Shown: positions 1 through 10,766, counted from the first letter of the stretch. The stretch: DNA of 33,479 bases from Gammaproteobacteria bacterium (GCA_030835925.1 JAURQW010000016.1:68731-102209); one strand, 5' to 3'. Notes: a model not told the origin generated them from the sequence alone. Numbers and translations: made by a program.

Positions 1-48
1 AATCCTGTATGTGAAATTGAGGATATCACTATAAGTTTATTAGATTGA
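1..48 (+). CDS. 3' end of an unidentified CDS entering from the left (…NPVCEIEDITISLLD*)
   Basis: Frame 1 is open from base 1 to TGA at 46-48, converging on the lpxC stop at 55. Too short to identify. Confidence 0.3.
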   Translation, partial: NPVCEIEDITISLLD

Positions 49-54
49 TGCGGA

Positions 55-969
55 CTAATCTGTTATGACTGGTTCAGGTGTACTGTAAAATATAGGAGAT
101 TCTGAATCGTTTTCAATCGTAACTTCTTCCCAAGCATGAACATTATTTATAAGTTCTCTAAGCAATAGATTATTAAGATGATGACCTGATTTATAAGCCG
201 AAAAAGAACCTATTAAACCATGTCCTAATAAATATAAATCACCAATAGCATCAAGAATTTTATGTTTTACAAATTCATCTTGAAATCTAACACCTTCTTC
301 ATTAACAACTTTATAATCATCTATAACAATTGCATTATTAACACTACCGCCTAATGCAAGATTATTTTTTCTTAATAACTCTATATCTTTGGCAAAACCA
401 AATGTTCTGGCTCTGCTAACTTGGCTTAAATATGAAACTGAAGAGAAATCTATTTCAGATGATTGAGATGTTTCGCTAAAAGCAGGATGATCAAAATCTA
501 TAGTGAATGCTACCTTAAATCCATCGAAAGGTTCAATTTTTGCCCACTTTTCGTCTTGTTTAACCTCAATTGTTTTTTTAATTTTAATAAACCTTTTTGC
601 TTCTGATTGTTCTTGGATGCCCGCGGACTGAATCATAAACACAAAAGGTCTGGCGCTTCCATCCATTATAGGAACCTCAGGACCATCTAACTCAACAATA
701 GCATTATCAATTCCAATTCCTGCTAGTGCAGAGAGTAAATGCTCTACGGTTGAAATTTTTATCTCATTGTTAGATAGACTTGTGGATAGTCTCGTATCAA
801 AGACATTTTCCAAAGATGCTTTTATAGATGCTGATTCAATATCAGTTCTTTTAAAGACAATACCAGAATTACTAGGCGCAGGCTTCAAAGTTAAAGATAT
901 TTTTTTGCCAGTATGAAGCCCTACTCCAGAAGCTCGTATTTTACTTGATAATGTTCTTTGTTTAAGCAT
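55..969 (-). CDS. lpxC: UDP-3-O-acyl-N-acetylglucosamine deacetylase
   Basis: 304 aa; LpxC motifs including [17 protein letters not shown] and [32 protein letters not shown]. Confidence 0.97.
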   Translation of the reverse strand: MLKQRTLSSKIRASGVGLHTGKKISLTLKPAPSNSGIVFKRTDIESASIKASLENVFDTRLSTSLSNNEIKISTVEHLLSALAGIGIDNAIVELDGPEVPIMDGSARPFVFMIQSAGIQEQSEAKRFIKIKKTIEVKQDEKWAKIEPFDGFKVAFTIDFDHPAFSETSQSSEIDFSSVSYLSQVSRARTFGFAKDIELLRKNNLALGGSVNNAIVIDDYKVVNEEGVRFQDEFVKHKILDAIGDLYLLGHGLIGSFSAYKSGHHLNNLLLRELINNVHAWEEVTIENDSESPIFYSTPEPVITD

Positions 970-981
970 AAGTTATTTTAA

Positions 982-1009
982 ATTTTATATGAATATTCTT
1001 CATTTTCAA
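982..1009 (-). promoter_or_regulatory. Candidate sigma70-type promoter for lpxC
   Basis: Minus strand TTGAAA (1009-1004), 16-nt spacer, TAAAAT (987-982), upstream of the lpxC ATG. Confidence 0.4.
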
Positions 1010-1066
1010 GTCTTTATAGAGGTTTTATATTTAAAATGATCATATACTTAAGACAAATATTATGTC

Positions 1067-2314
1067 TTAAAGTTCTTTTTGAAAATATTTAGAAAATTTA
1101 TTCCATATCTTTGAAAAATTTGTAATTAGCGCATTTTCAGAGTTCTGGCGATGAGGCATGTCTTTCAGCTGTTCTTCTCTATAAAGTAGAAGTCCAACAG
1201 CTGTTGAGAATCTTGTTTGACCATTAAAATTTGTAATTCCTGGTATAGGTTTGGGGCTGCCTATTCTAGCTGACATCGAGAATATTTCCTCAGCATATGT
1301 ATCTAGACCTTCAATTTTAGATCCCCCGCCTGTAAATACTATTCCTGCTCTAATTTTTGAGGTATATCCACTTGAGCTAATTTCATTCTGAATATCTTTG
1401 AATATCTCATCAATCCTACATTTTATGATATGAGTTAAAACAGATTTCTTAACTTCTGTATCAGGTTTATCAGATACTGATGGTACAGGAATTATGACTT
1501 CATCAGCATTTAATTCAGGAACTAAACTACCATATTTCTCTTTAATCTCCTCAGACGCCTCTAAAGAGGTGCAAAGCCCTATTCGTATATCATTAGTTAC
1601 GTTTTGACCTGCAACAGGTATTACAGCTGTATGCTTTATATCACCATCTGTAAATATTGCAATATCAGTTGTTCCCCCGCCAATATCAACAAGACAAACA
1701 CCTAAAGATTTTTCTTCAGGAGTCAAAACTGAGTAACTTGAAGCAACTGGCTGAAGAACAAACTCATCAACATCAAGAAAACTGTTTTCAATACATTTAT
1801 TTAGATTTTTTTTAGCAGTTGTAGAGCAAGTTATTATATGAACATTTGCTTCTAATCTTTTACCCGCCATTCCAAGTGGCTCTTTAATACCCATTTGCCC
1901 ATCAATAGTATAGTACTGAGGTATACGATGAAGAATTTCTTGATCAGCAGGGATGCTAATATCGCTGGCACTAGTAATAACATTTTCTTTATCTTCTTCT
2001 GTGACCTCATCATTCAGAATTGTAATAGAAGCATTACCATTGTAACTTTGAATATGATTGCCAGCTATGCCTGTAGTAACTGATGTGAATTTACAGTTTG
2101 TCATCGCTCTAGCTTGATCTTTAGCTTTACGTATACTACTAACTGTAGCATCAATCTCTGATATCACGCCTTTATTAAGGCCTCTGCATGCTTCTTGACC
2201 TACACCGACTATCCTTAGATTGCCATCTTCATCATAATCTGCGACTAAACATAATACTTTGGTTGTTCCTATATCAAGAGCTACAATAAATTCAACTTTA
2301 GAGTTTTTGGTCAT
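1067..2314 (-). CDS. ftsA: Cell division protein FtsA
   Basis: 415 aa actin-like ATPase; VALDIGTTKV, LVDIGGGTTDIAIF, GIVFTGGGSKIEGL; C-terminal amphipathic helix. Confidence 0.97.
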   Translation of the reverse strand: MTKNSKVEFIVALDIGTTKVLCLVADYDEDGNLRIVGVGQEACRGLNKGVISEIDATVSSIRKAKDQARAMTNCKFTSVTTGIAGNHIQSYNGNASITILNDEVTEEDKENVITSASDISIPADQEILHRIPQYYTIDGQMGIKEPLGMAGKRLEANVHIITCSTTAKKNLNKCIENSFLDVDEFVLQPVASSYSVLTPEEKSLGVCLVDIGGGTTDIAIFTDGDIKHTAVIPVAGQNVTNDIRIGLCTSLEASEEIKEKYGSLVPELNADEVIIPVPSVSDKPDTEVKKSVLTHIIKCRIDEIFKDIQNEISSSGYTSKIRAGIVFTGGGSKIEGLDTYAEEIFSMSARIGSPKPIPGITNFNGQTRFSTAVGLLLYREEQLKDMPHRQNSENALITNFSKIWNKFSKYFQKEL

Positions 2315-2332
2315 GGTTTATAATATCATTAT

Positions 2333-2995
2333 TTACTGTACAGCAAAACCTGTAGGGTATCTTAAATCAATATTCTTTGGATCAAAGTTATTTTTTATAT
2401 TCGACGAAAATTGATCGTAGATAGCTGTAAATTCGGTTAACTTTCTTTCTACGACATCATGGTTCACTGTAAAATTATATTTATCAGTTTTAATTATTAA
2501 CAGGTCTAGATCTCGATGAATTGCGACTACATTCAGACTTATGTTGGAGAATATATCTTGAATATCTTGATATAAATTATGCGCTTCATTAGAACTACTA
2601 ACATTGCTACTCAATTTGAGTATTTTTTTTATAGGATAGCTTAGAGGCGTCATTTTATTACCATTTTTATCAATATATACTTTATCATTCCATAGATATA
2701 CAGGAGAAAACTCAATTAGTCTGACCACTAATACATCAGGCTTTCTAATTATAACTTGAGCAGTATCTAACCATGGATCTTCCTCTAATTCTTCCTTTAT
2801 ATCAGTAAGACTGACTTGATATAATTTTTCGCCTATGAGTTTATTCAATATGTTTGATATTTTTTTGTTGTTGGCATGGTTTAAGTTACCTATCATAACT
2901 ATCTCTTTTACTTTTTGATCATTGAAAAATGAATCATAAGAAACTAGTATAAAAACTACCATTAGCGAGAAGATTAATAATATAATATTTTTCAT
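2333..2995 (-). CDS. ftsQ: Cell division protein FtsQ
   Basis: 220 aa; N-terminal TM segment followed by a POTRA/FtsQ-like domain; position between ddl and ftsA. Confidence 0.88.
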   Translation of the reverse strand: MKNIILLIFSLMVVFILVSYDSFFNDQKVKEIVMIGNLNHANNKKISNILNKLIGEKLYQVSLTDIKEELEEDPWLDTAQVIIRKPDVLVVRLIEFSPVYLWNDKVYIDKNGNKMTPLSYPIKKILKLSSNVSSSNEAHNLYQDIQDIFSNISLNVVAIHRDLDLLIIKTDKYNFTVNHDVVERKLTEFTAIYDQFSSNIKNNFDPKNIDLRYPTGFAVQ

Positions 2996-2996
2996 A

Positions 2997-3938
2997 CTAA
3001 TTTTCTAAAAGCAGCTTAATTAAATCAATATAGTTTAATCCAGAATGTTTTGCTGACATTGGTACTAGGCTATGACTAGTCATGCCAGGAATAGAATTAA
3101 TCTCAATTAAATTTATTTCAAAATCACGATTCATAAAAAAATCAATACGTCCCCAGGTAGAACAACCTAATAATGCAAAAGCATCGAGAGCGGTATTATT
3201 TATTTTTTCTTGGGCTGATGCAGGGAACTTTGGAAAAGTAAAAGAAGTATTATTATCAATATATTTAGCATTATAATTATAAAATTCTCTTTCAGTATCT
3301 ATCTTAATTATGGGGTATACTTTATTTGATATAATTGGTGCAGTATACTCTGCATGGTCAATATACTGCTCAATGAAATAATCATGTGGCGCAATATCAT
3401 CAACCATATACTCACATAGTCTTTTATAAGATAAATCACTATCAGTTGTCATAAAATCTTGTAAATTTAATATTTTAATTCCAACACTTGATCCAGATTT
3501 CATTGGTTTAAGCACAATCTTATCACTGAAATTATTGACAGTGACATGTTCAAACATATCAGGTTTCACTATATGGTATTTAGGGGTTAAGAAGTTATTA
3601 GAAGCCCATAAATCTTTAGTTAAAATTTTGTTAAATGATTTATATGATGATTCTGAGTCAGAGCCAATAAACTGGACTGGCAACTTCTCTAGATATTTTT
3701 GTACATGACCATCTTCACCACCAACACCATGCATTAGATTGAATACAAGATCAACTTTGTTTTTAATGATAAATTTTTCTAAGATTTCAGGATTATCTCG
3801 ATCAAAATCAAATAAACAAACATTTAGACCATCTTCTAGCAAGGCCTCATAAACAGATTTTCCACTATCTAGAGAAATGTCCCTTTCATCTGACCAGCCA
3901 CCATATAAAATTGCTATTTTTTTATCATGAATATCCAT
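2997..3938 (-). CDS. ddl: D-alanine--D-alanine ligase
   Basis: 313 aa; YGGWSDERDISLDSG, LMHGVGGEDGHVQ, EINSIPGMTSHSLVP. Confidence 0.96.
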   Translation of the reverse strand: MDIHDKKIAILYGGWSDERDISLDSGKSVYEALLEDGLNVCLFDFDRDNPEILEKFIIKNKVDLVFNLMHGVGGEDGHVQKYLEKLPVQFIGSDSESSYKSFNKILTKDLWASNNFLTPKYHIVKPDMFEHVTVNNFSDKIVLKPMKSGSSVGIKILNLQDFMTTDSDLSYKRLCEYMVDDIAPHDYFIEQYIDHAEYTAPIISNKVYPIIKIDTEREFYNYNAKYIDNNTSFTFPKFPASAQEKINNTALDAFALLGCSTWGRIDFFMNRDFEINLIEINSIPGMTSHSLVPMSAKHSGLNYIDLIKLLLEN

Positions 3939-3944
3939 AAGATC

Positions 3945-4796
3945 TCAGTATATACAAATTTCTCTGTCAAGAGTTATGTTGTATTTAGTTTTAATTTTAT
4001 CTTGTATAAATGATATTAATTCCTCAAGATCATGACAAGTTCCTGTGCCATCATTTATTAAGTAATTACAATGTTTCCTAGAGACATATATGCCGCCAAC
4101 TCTCTCTTTTGATAGGTCAGCAGATTCTATCAGAGAGCTTGCAGCTAATTTACTAGAAGGATTCTTGAATATACACCCGGACGACCATTGTCTTATAGGT
4201 TGAGAACTAGATCTTTGTAATGAATATTTTGATAAAAGGAGTTTATTGAATTTAAGCTCTTTATTAATATTAAGTGTTGCGTTTAAAAATATTTTGATTT
4301 TAGACCTGTCAACATATCTGTAAGATGTTTTAATGTTATTATTTTTATAGACCTTTATTGCGCCATCATGAAGAATGCATCTCACAGAATCTATATGATT
4401 CCAAATCTCGTCTCCAAAAGCTCCGGCATTCATAGCTATAGCTCCACCAAGCGAACCTGGAATACCATGCAAAAACTCAAACCCAGGTATCTTATTTTTG
4501 AAACAGAATTTTGAAAACCTTGCACAGGAAATACTAGCAAAACTAGTTATTTGGAGGTCATCAATACGTCTTATAGGTCTTCTAAAGTGTTTCAAAGATA
4601 TAATACTATTTTTATATCCACTATCTTTAAATGCTATATTCGAACCTTTACCTAAAATAATAGTTTTGTGTAACGAAATTTTACTTTTCAAATGCTCTAG
4701 ATCTTCTAGAGTTTCAGGAAAATATATTTTTGATGATCTTCCACCTATCCTAATGGTTGTAAATTTTTTAAGAGAAACTTTATCTATAATATCCAT
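3945..4796 (-). CDS. murB: UDP-N-acetylenolpyruvoylglucosamine reductase
   Basis: 283 aa; TIRIGGRSSK, LGKGSNIAF, GIPGSLGGAIAMNAGAFG, SSGCIFKNP. Confidence 0.95.
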   Translation of the reverse strand: MDIIDKVSLKKFTTIRIGGRSSKIYFPETLEDLEHLKSKISLHKTIILGKGSNIAFKDSGYKNSIISLKHFRRPIRRIDDLQITSFASISCARFSKFCFKNKIPGFEFLHGIPGSLGGAIAMNAGAFGDEIWNHIDSVRCILHDGAIKVYKNNNIKTSYRYVDRSKIKIFLNATLNINKELKFNKLLLSKYSLQRSSSQPIRQWSSGCIFKNPSSKLAASSLIESADLSKERVGGIYVSRKHCNYLINDGTGTCHDLEELISFIQDKIKTKYNITLDREICIY

Positions 4797-4798
4797 AC

Positions 4799-5872
4799 TT
4801 ATTTAATATAGTTTATTGAATCATTTACAATTTTATCAGTTGTATCATCAGGGAATATATTTTGTATATTCTTGGCCAAAGTATATATTTTTTTTGAATC
4901 ATTTAATAAAATATTTATGATAGAAACAAAGTTTTCAACAAAATCATCCGACTCCTCAAGCATAATAGCAGAAGAGTTTTTTGCTAAATAGTTAGCATTT
5001 AACACCTGATGGTTATCTGTTGCATATGGGAATGGTACCAGCAGTGAAGCTCTACCAATTATTGATAACTCAGCTATTGAGGTTGAACCTGCTCTGCAAA
5101 CAACTAAATCAGACCATTCATATAATGAGCCTATATCATCAGAGTATGATATAACATCTGCATTTATCTGATATAAACTATATTTATCCATAACAGTCTT
5201 GCAATCCTTCTGACCTGTAATATGTTTTATAGAAATATTTTTATTATAAAAGTGTGAAAAAGCGAAAGGCATAGTTTTGTTGAGAAACATGGATCCTTGG
5301 CTTCCACCCATTACCATAATATTAATTGAAGATTTATTATTTTTATATTTATGTTCGGGATTAGTGAGCTTAGTAAAAGATTCTCGCACAGGATTTCCTG
5401 TATAAATGATTTTCTTATTATTTTTATTAAAACTTAATGGAAACGTCTCATATATTCGTTTTGCAAAGTAATAATTAATCTTATTTGCAGTTCCAACTAT
5501 TGCATTCTGTTCATGTATAATAACAGGTATTGACATTATGTAACCAACAAAGGAAGGCGCAACGCTTACAAATCCACCAAAACCAAAGATCATGTTTGGC
5601 TTATATTTTTTAAATATCAAAACTGACTGGATAATTGATTGCATGAATGAAATTAATGAAATTATTTTTTTAGTTAAAGTCTTTCCTCTAATACCTCGAG
5701 AGTTTATCTTTTTCATTATTATATTAGGTTCTAAAACAATTTTATCTTCTAAACCATTTGGTGTTCCAATCCATAAAATCTTATAATCTTGAGAAATATA
5801 TTTTTTTGCTATGGAAAGCGCCGGATAGATATGCCCACCTGTTCCACTTGCTAATATTACTATAGTTTTCAT
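4799..5872 (-). CDS. murG: UDP-GlcNAc--lipid I GlcNAc transferase
   Basis: 357 aa; ASGTGGHIYPALSIA, HEQNAIVGTANK, GGSQGSMFLN, CRAGSTSIAELSIIGRASLLVPFP. Confidence 0.96.
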   Translation of the reverse strand: MKTIVILASGTGGHIYPALSIAKKYISQDYKILWIGTPNGLEDKIVLEPNIIMKKINSRGIRGKTLTKKIISLISFMQSIIQSVLIFKKYKPNMIFGFGGFVSVAPSFVGYIMSIPVIIHEQNAIVGTANKINYYFAKRIYETFPLSFNKNNKKIIYTGNPVRESFTKLTNPEHKYKNNKSSINIMVMGGSQGSMFLNKTMPFAFSHFYNKNISIKHITGQKDCKTVMDKYSLYQINADVISYSDDIGSLYEWSDLVVCRAGSTSIAELSIIGRASLLVPFPYATDNHQVLNANYLAKNSSAIMLEESDDFVENFVSIINILLNDSKKIYTLAKNIQNIFPDDTTDKIVNDSINYIK

Positions 5873-5874
5873 AA

Positions 5875-7029
5875 TTAGTATTCCCTCAGGACAGCTTGAC
5901 TTATTTTCTGTCTATTTTCTATCTGAATACGTATTAATAAACCAAAAAAGATGAACATTATTAACAGATTTGTTCCACCATAGCTAATGAAAGGCAAACC
6001 CATCCCTTTTGTGGGAGCTAGCCCAATATTTACTAAAATATGAATCAATGCTTGGAATGTAATGAAAAAACCAATCGTATATGATAAATATGAAGCAAAT
6101 TTAAGATTATTTTTAGATGATATTATAGCTAATCTAATAATTCTAAAAAAGATAATAACAAATAGCAAAATAATAATTAAAGAAAAGATAAGACCTAATT
6201 CTTCTGCTATAAGTGCAAATATAAAATCATTATAAGACTCTGGTAAATAGTTTAGTTTTTGAACACTTGATCCTAACCCTAAACCAAAAATACCTCCTTT
6301 CCCAAAAGCTAAAAGTGAGGCGATCAACTGATAGCCGCTACCTGATGGATCATCCCATGGATTAAAAAAAGAAAGAACCCTTCTTAGTCTATATGGTTGA
6401 TATAAAATAAGTGGTACTGCAGCAACAAGAACAAGAACAAAGTATGATAAAAGTTTTTTCAAATCTAAACCAGAGATTAACATCAATGAAAAGAAAGTAG
6501 AAACCAAAAGAACAGTACTGCCAAAATCCTTTTGCAGAAGAACAATCATAGACAAAATAATGATCATAAAAAGACATTTATTAAAAACTTTATTTACATC
6601 TGATCTACTTATAAAACTACATACCCAAAACATTATAAATAATCTTGATACTTCAGATACTTGAACAGTCATAAAACCCAAATCTAGCCATCTTCTTGCT
6701 CCATTAACTTCTTTACCAAGACCGGGTATAAATATTATTACAGATATAATCAAAGATAAAAGTAAAAATATTTTACTATAGTCATTATAAAAACTCAGTT
6801 TAATTCTTGATATTGTAAATGATAGCGTTATGCCCATAATTAGATATATAGAATGTTTTATAATAAAATAAAATGAGTTACCTCTTGTTTGATACGCATG
6901 ATCTAATGTTGCAGATGTAATCATGATAAAACCAATAGCAGTAAGAGCAAATAGACATACAACTAAGGTATGATCAATACCTTGGCTGTCACTCAATAGA
7001 ATATTTTTTCTTAAAAATTCAGTTAACAT
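5875..7029 (-). CDS. ftsW: FtsW, SEDS-family glycosyltransferase/lipid II factor
   Basis: The ORF track extends to 7143, but the probable start is ATG at 7029 (MLTEFLRKNILL…), overlapping the murD stop by 11 nt. Multi-TM; GLGLGSSVQKLNYLPESYNDFIFALIAEELG. Confidence 0.93.
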   Translation of the reverse strand: MLTEFLRKNILLSDSQGIDHTLVVCLFALTAIGFIMITSATLDHAYQTRGNSFYFIIKHSIYLIMGITLSFTISRIKLSFYNDYSKIFLLLSLIISVIIFIPGLGKEVNGARRWLDLGFMTVQVSEVSRLFIMFWVCSFISRSDVNKVFNKCLFMIIILSMIVLLQKDFGSTVLLVSTFFSLMLISGLDLKKLLSYFVLVLVAAVPLILYQPYRLRRVLSFFNPWDDPSGSGYQLIASLLAFGKGGIFGLGLGSSVQKLNYLPESYNDFIFALIAEELGLIFSLIIILLFVIIFFRIIRLAIISSKNNLKFASYLSYTIGFFITFQALIHILVNIGLAPTKGMGLPFISYGGTNLLIMFIFFGLLIRIQIENRQKISQAVLREY

Positions 7030-8332
7030 ATTTATCAATTGCTTGTTTGAAAGCGTTGCCTCTTTCTTCAAAGTTATTAAACATGTCGAAACTTGGACTG
7101 GCAGGTGATAATAATATTTTACTACCATCACCTGCATGATCATTTGCTATCATTACTGCATCATCCATAGAATTAGCATTAATTATTTTAGTATTAATAT
7201 TTAGTTGATGATATATATATTTTTTATTCTCTCCAATAAATATCAATAATTTTACTTTCTGATTAATTAAGGGTGATAGTGGTTTATAATTAATATCTTT
7301 TTTTGCACCACCCATTATTAGGATGACATTATTATCCAAATATTCTAATGCTACTTTTGTGGATGCAGAATTAGTAGACTTTGAATCATTATACCAATCT
7401 ATATTTTTATAACTATGGACTAATTCAATTCTATGCGGCAAGTGACTATAGCTTATTAGCGATCTCAAACATTCTATAATATCTATATTTAATAGTTCAA
7501 CCACAGAACAAACGCCCACTATATTTTCTAGATTATGGGTACCTCTGTATAGTAAATTAAACTTTTTATTGAAATATAGTGTTGATGAGTCATATGAAAC
7601 CTGATTGATGACTTTATTGTTTATTAAAACATTAGTATCAGTTAATCCGTATACATATTTATCTTCTATTCCTATCTTGTTTTTATAGGCCTCCAACAAA
7701 GATTTATTTATTATTGAAAAATTGGATGATTTAAATATTTTCAATTTGATGTCCAAATAATAAAACATACTTTCATGTCGTTCTAGGTGGTCTTGATCTA
7801 TATTTGCAAAAAGGCTTATATAAGAATTAAAGTCACACATATATTCCAATTGATAACTTGATAACTCCAATATTATGTAGTCATATAAATCTGTATTTAC
7901 ACTTAGAGGAGAAATCCCGTTATTCCCACAAGCTATAGCCTTTCGGCCTGAACAGCATAATACATGTTCTATCATTGAGACAATTGTCGTTTTGCCATTT
8001 GTACCAGTAACAGAAATAATGGGTTTATTACAATATTTTTTAAAAATATCAATATCTGTTAACTGTCGTATGCCCCTAGTTGCAGACTCCTTCAAAATTT
8101 CATGATTTTTATCAAACCCAGGACTGATGACTACCTCATCAATTTGATCAAAAATACTATCATCATATTTTTGCAGATATAATATATTTGCATTATATGT
8201 CGATATTGGTTGGTCAATATTTGATGCAGGTCTAGTATCAAAAATTCTGAATTCTATATCATTCTGTATAAAATAGTTTGCACAAGAAGAACCAGTAACA
8301 CCAAGTCCTAATATTAATTTAATTCCACTCAT
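7019..8332 (-). CDS. murD: UDP-N-acetylmuramoylalanine--D-glutamate ligase
   Basis: 437 aa; ISVTGTNGKTT, GGAKKDINY, LLSPASPSFDMFNNFEERGNAF. Confidence 0.96.
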   Translation of the reverse strand: MSGIKLILGLGVTGSSCANYFIQNDIEFRIFDTRPASNIDQPISTYNANILYLQKYDDSIFDQIDEVVISPGFDKNHEILKESATRGIRQLTDIDIFKKYCNKPIISVTGTNGKTTIVSMIEHVLCCSGRKAIACGNNGISPLSVNTDLYDYIILELSSYQLEYMCDFNSYISLFANIDQDHLERHESMFYYLDIKLKIFKSSNFSIINKSLLEAYKNKIGIEDKYVYGLTDTNVLINNKVINQVSYDSSTLYFNKKFNLLYRGTHNLENIVGVCSVVELLNIDIIECLRSLISYSHLPHRIELVHSYKNIDWYNDSKSTNSASTKVALEYLDNNVILIMGGAKKDINYKPLSPLINQKVKLLIFIGENKKYIYHQLNINTKIINANSMDDAVMIANDHAGDGSKILLSPASPSFDMFNNFEERGNAFKQAIDKYVN

Positions 8333-8333
8333 T

Positions 8334-9419
8334 CTATCTAATTTTTAATGAAGCAAGTGCAATTAAAACAAGAATAAAAGTTATAATCCAAAACCGAACT
8401 ATAATCTTAGGTTCTGGCCAACCTTTTTCTTCAAAATGATGATGTATTGGTGACATCAAAAATATTCTTTTTTTATATAATTTATAATATGACACTTGCA
8501 TAATTACTGATAAGGCTTCGACGACAAATACACCACCCATTATTGCATATACTATTTCTAGTCTTAATATGACTGCTATACTCGCTAAAGCAGCGCCTAA
8601 AGACAAAGAACCAACATCCCCCATAAATATTTCAGCTGGATAAGAATTATACCAAAGAAATCCGAGGCCTGAACCAACAACAGCGCTTGCAAATATAGCT
8701 ACTTCGGACACTTCTGGAAGATAAGGTATTAATAAATAATTAGCTATATTAAAATTGCTCTCAACATAAGCAAATACAACAAATGCCGCTGCTATCAAAA
8801 TACATGGTAGTATTGCTAAACCATCTAGGCCATCAGTGAGGTTTACTGCATTACTTGACCCTGTAATCACAAAAATAACCCATGGTATGAAGAATATACC
8901 CAGGTATAAAGCGAAATCTTTAAAGAACGGAGCAGTTAGCATTATCTCCATTTCATTCGAAGAGGTGAAGAATATATATGAGGCAACAGCTCCTGAAAAA
9001 ACTATTTGATAAAATAATTTAGTTTTTCCTTTGATACCATCACTAGATGATAGTATGAACTTTTTATAATCATCATAAAATCCAATCCCACCGAATGACA
9101 AGATAACGAATAATAATATCCAAATGTTCTTATTGAGAATATCAGACCATAATAGAGTACTTAAAACTATTGATATAATTATAATAATGCCACCCATAGA
9201 GGGTATATCTGCCTTATTAGTAATATGTGACTTAGGACCATCAGCTCTTATACTTTGATAAAGTTTTTTATCTATAAGTTTTTTTATAATAATAGGTCCT
9301 ATTATCAAAGAAATTGAAAGAGCAGTTAGTGCAGATAATATAATCCTTAGAGTTAGGTACCTAAAGAGATCAAATCCAGAGTAAAATTGAGTAAGGTATT
9401 CAAAAAAATAATAAAGCAT
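8334..9419 (-). CDS. mraY: Phospho-N-acetylmuramoyl-pentapeptide-transferase
   Basis: 361 aa multi-TM; NAVNLTDGLDGLA, FMGDVGSLSLG, SPIHHHFEEKGWPE. Confidence 0.97.
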   Translation of the reverse strand: MLYYFFEYLTQFYSGFDLFRYLTLRIILSALTALSISLIIGPIIIKKLIDKKLYQSIRADGPKSHITNKADIPSMGGIIIIISIVLSTLLWSDILNKNIWILLFVILSFGGIGFYDDYKKFILSSSDGIKGKTKLFYQIVFSGAVASYIFFTSSNEMEIMLTAPFFKDFALYLGIFFIPWVIFVITGSSNAVNLTDGLDGLAILPCILIAAAFVVFAYVESNFNIANYLLIPYLPEVSEVAIFASAVVGSGLGFLWYNSYPAEIFMGDVGSLSLGAALASIAVILRLEIVYAIMGGVFVVEALSVIMQVSYYKLYKKRIFLMSPIHHHFEEKGWPEPKIIVRFWIITFILVLIALASLKIR

Positions 9420-9437
9420 ATAATTATTGTAGTATTT

Positions 9438-10766
9438 TTATAGTTTTAAATCATCCACAATAGTCTCAAAGCGCATAAACCTTGAAGCCTTTACTAAGAT
9501 ATTTGTATCGTTTTTCACTAGTGGCTTAATGAAGTCAATCAGATCAGAAGTACTATTAAAAGCATGAGCATTATCCCCAAAAGCCGCTATTACTGCTTGA
9601 TTATGTTCTGTTATTATAAAAAGCTTATCTATATGATTTTTAGCTGCATAAAGAGCCAGATTTACATGATATTCCTCTGATTTCTTGCCAAGTTCGCCCA
9701 TCTGACCCATAACAATCCAGCGTTTGCCACTACAGCTTAAAAGATCATTAATCGAAGCCTTGAAAGATTGTGGATTAGCATTATAGCTACTATCAATTAT
9801 TCTAGAGTTATTAATGCCTTTATAAATCTTTGATCTACCATCAACACCATCATAATCATTCATAGCTGATAAAATATGTTCAGATCTAGCACCTATTTCG
9901 CTAGCTAGTGCAATTGAAAACAATACATTCAATATATTATGAGATTTAGTATTAATCACTCTAAGCTTAAATTCTGGCTCATATGGTGTTTTAACCGATA
10001 ATTCCTTATCGCTGACTTCCATAGCAGAATAATCAGCTGTTTGATCATCTTTTGATATAGTTATGACATTGTTTAATTTATTTTTTTTAACCCACCGATC
10101 AAAATATTGATCACTTTTATTCAATATAACTTTTTTATTGAAACCCTGATTAAGAAAGATTTCTTCTTTAGTTGAAAGAATATTCTCCAAGGTTCCAAAT
10201 GTATCAAGATGAGCTGGTGAGACATTAAGTAAAGCAACAACATCAGGTTTAGCAATATCTAATAATTCTTTAATATCACCTTCCTTGCTTGCACCCATTT
10301 CTAAGACAAATATCTCGCTATCACTTTTAGATTTTAATATTGATAATGGTAAACCAATATTGTTATTAAAGTTTCCAAATGTTTTGGTGGTGCTTTTATA
10401 TTGATCTGTAATTTTTGCTGTAAGATCTGTAACAGTTGTTTTTCCATTAGTACCAGTAATTCCAATGATATTGGGTTTTATGATAGAAGAATAATATAAT
10501 GCTAAGTCTATTAGAGCTCTATGAGTATCCTTAACCTTAATATATGGAATATCAGTCAAGTCAACTTCTGATATAACTGCTGAAGCACCTTTATCAATTG
10601 CTTCATTGATATAATTATGGCCATCAAAATCTTTTCCATGTAATGCAATAAAAATATCATTTGGAGAAATAGTTCTACTATCGATCGATACACCATTAAA
10701 AACAGCGTCAAAATGGATTGCTGATAATGGAAATATGTCTGACAAATCTGAAAGTTTAATTTTCAT
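9438..10766 (-). CDS. murF: UDP-MurNAc-tripeptide--D-Ala-D-Ala ligase
   Basis: 442 aa; GITGTNGKTTVTDL, DSSYNANPQSF, VMGQMGELGKKSEEYH; start overlaps the murE stop by 11 nt. Confidence 0.96.
   Translation of the reverse strand: MKIKLSDLSDIFPLSAIHFDAVFNGVSIDSRTISPNDIFIALHGKDFDGHNYINEAIDKGASAVISEVDLTDIPYIKVKDTHRALIDLALYYSSIIKPNIIGITGTNGKTTVTDLTAKITDQYKSTTKTFGNFNNNIGLPLSILKSKSDSEIFVLEMGASKEGDIKELLDIAKPDVVALLNVSPAHLDTFGTLENILSTKEEIFLNQGFNKKVILNKSDQYFDRWVKKNKLNNVITISKDDQTADYSAMEVSDKELSVKTPYEPEFKLRVINTKSHNILNVLFSIALASEIGARSEHILSAMNDYDGVDGRSKIYKGINNSRIIDSSYNANPQSFKASINDLLSCSGKRWIVMGQMGELGKKSEEYHVNLALYAAKNHIDKLFIITEHNQAVIAAFGDNAHAFNSTSDLIDFIKPLVKNDTNILVKASRFMRFETIVDDLKL

Noticed and set aside
1895-2083. 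Other 60-75 aa plus- or minus-strand ORFs listed within larger genes (for example 1895-2083, 3082-3276, 5592-5786, 6389-6577, 24943-25125)
   Set aside because: All lie inside confident CDSs in other frames; expected by chance at this size.
4498-4806. Plus-strand 102-aa ORF antisense to murB
   Set aside because: Fully antisense to a confident murB; no independent promoter, SD or domain evidence.
7030-7143. N-terminal extension of the ftsW ORF to 7143
   Set aside because: The first 38 residues overlap the 3' end of murD and do not resemble FtsW; MLTEFLRKNILL at 7029 is the likelier start.
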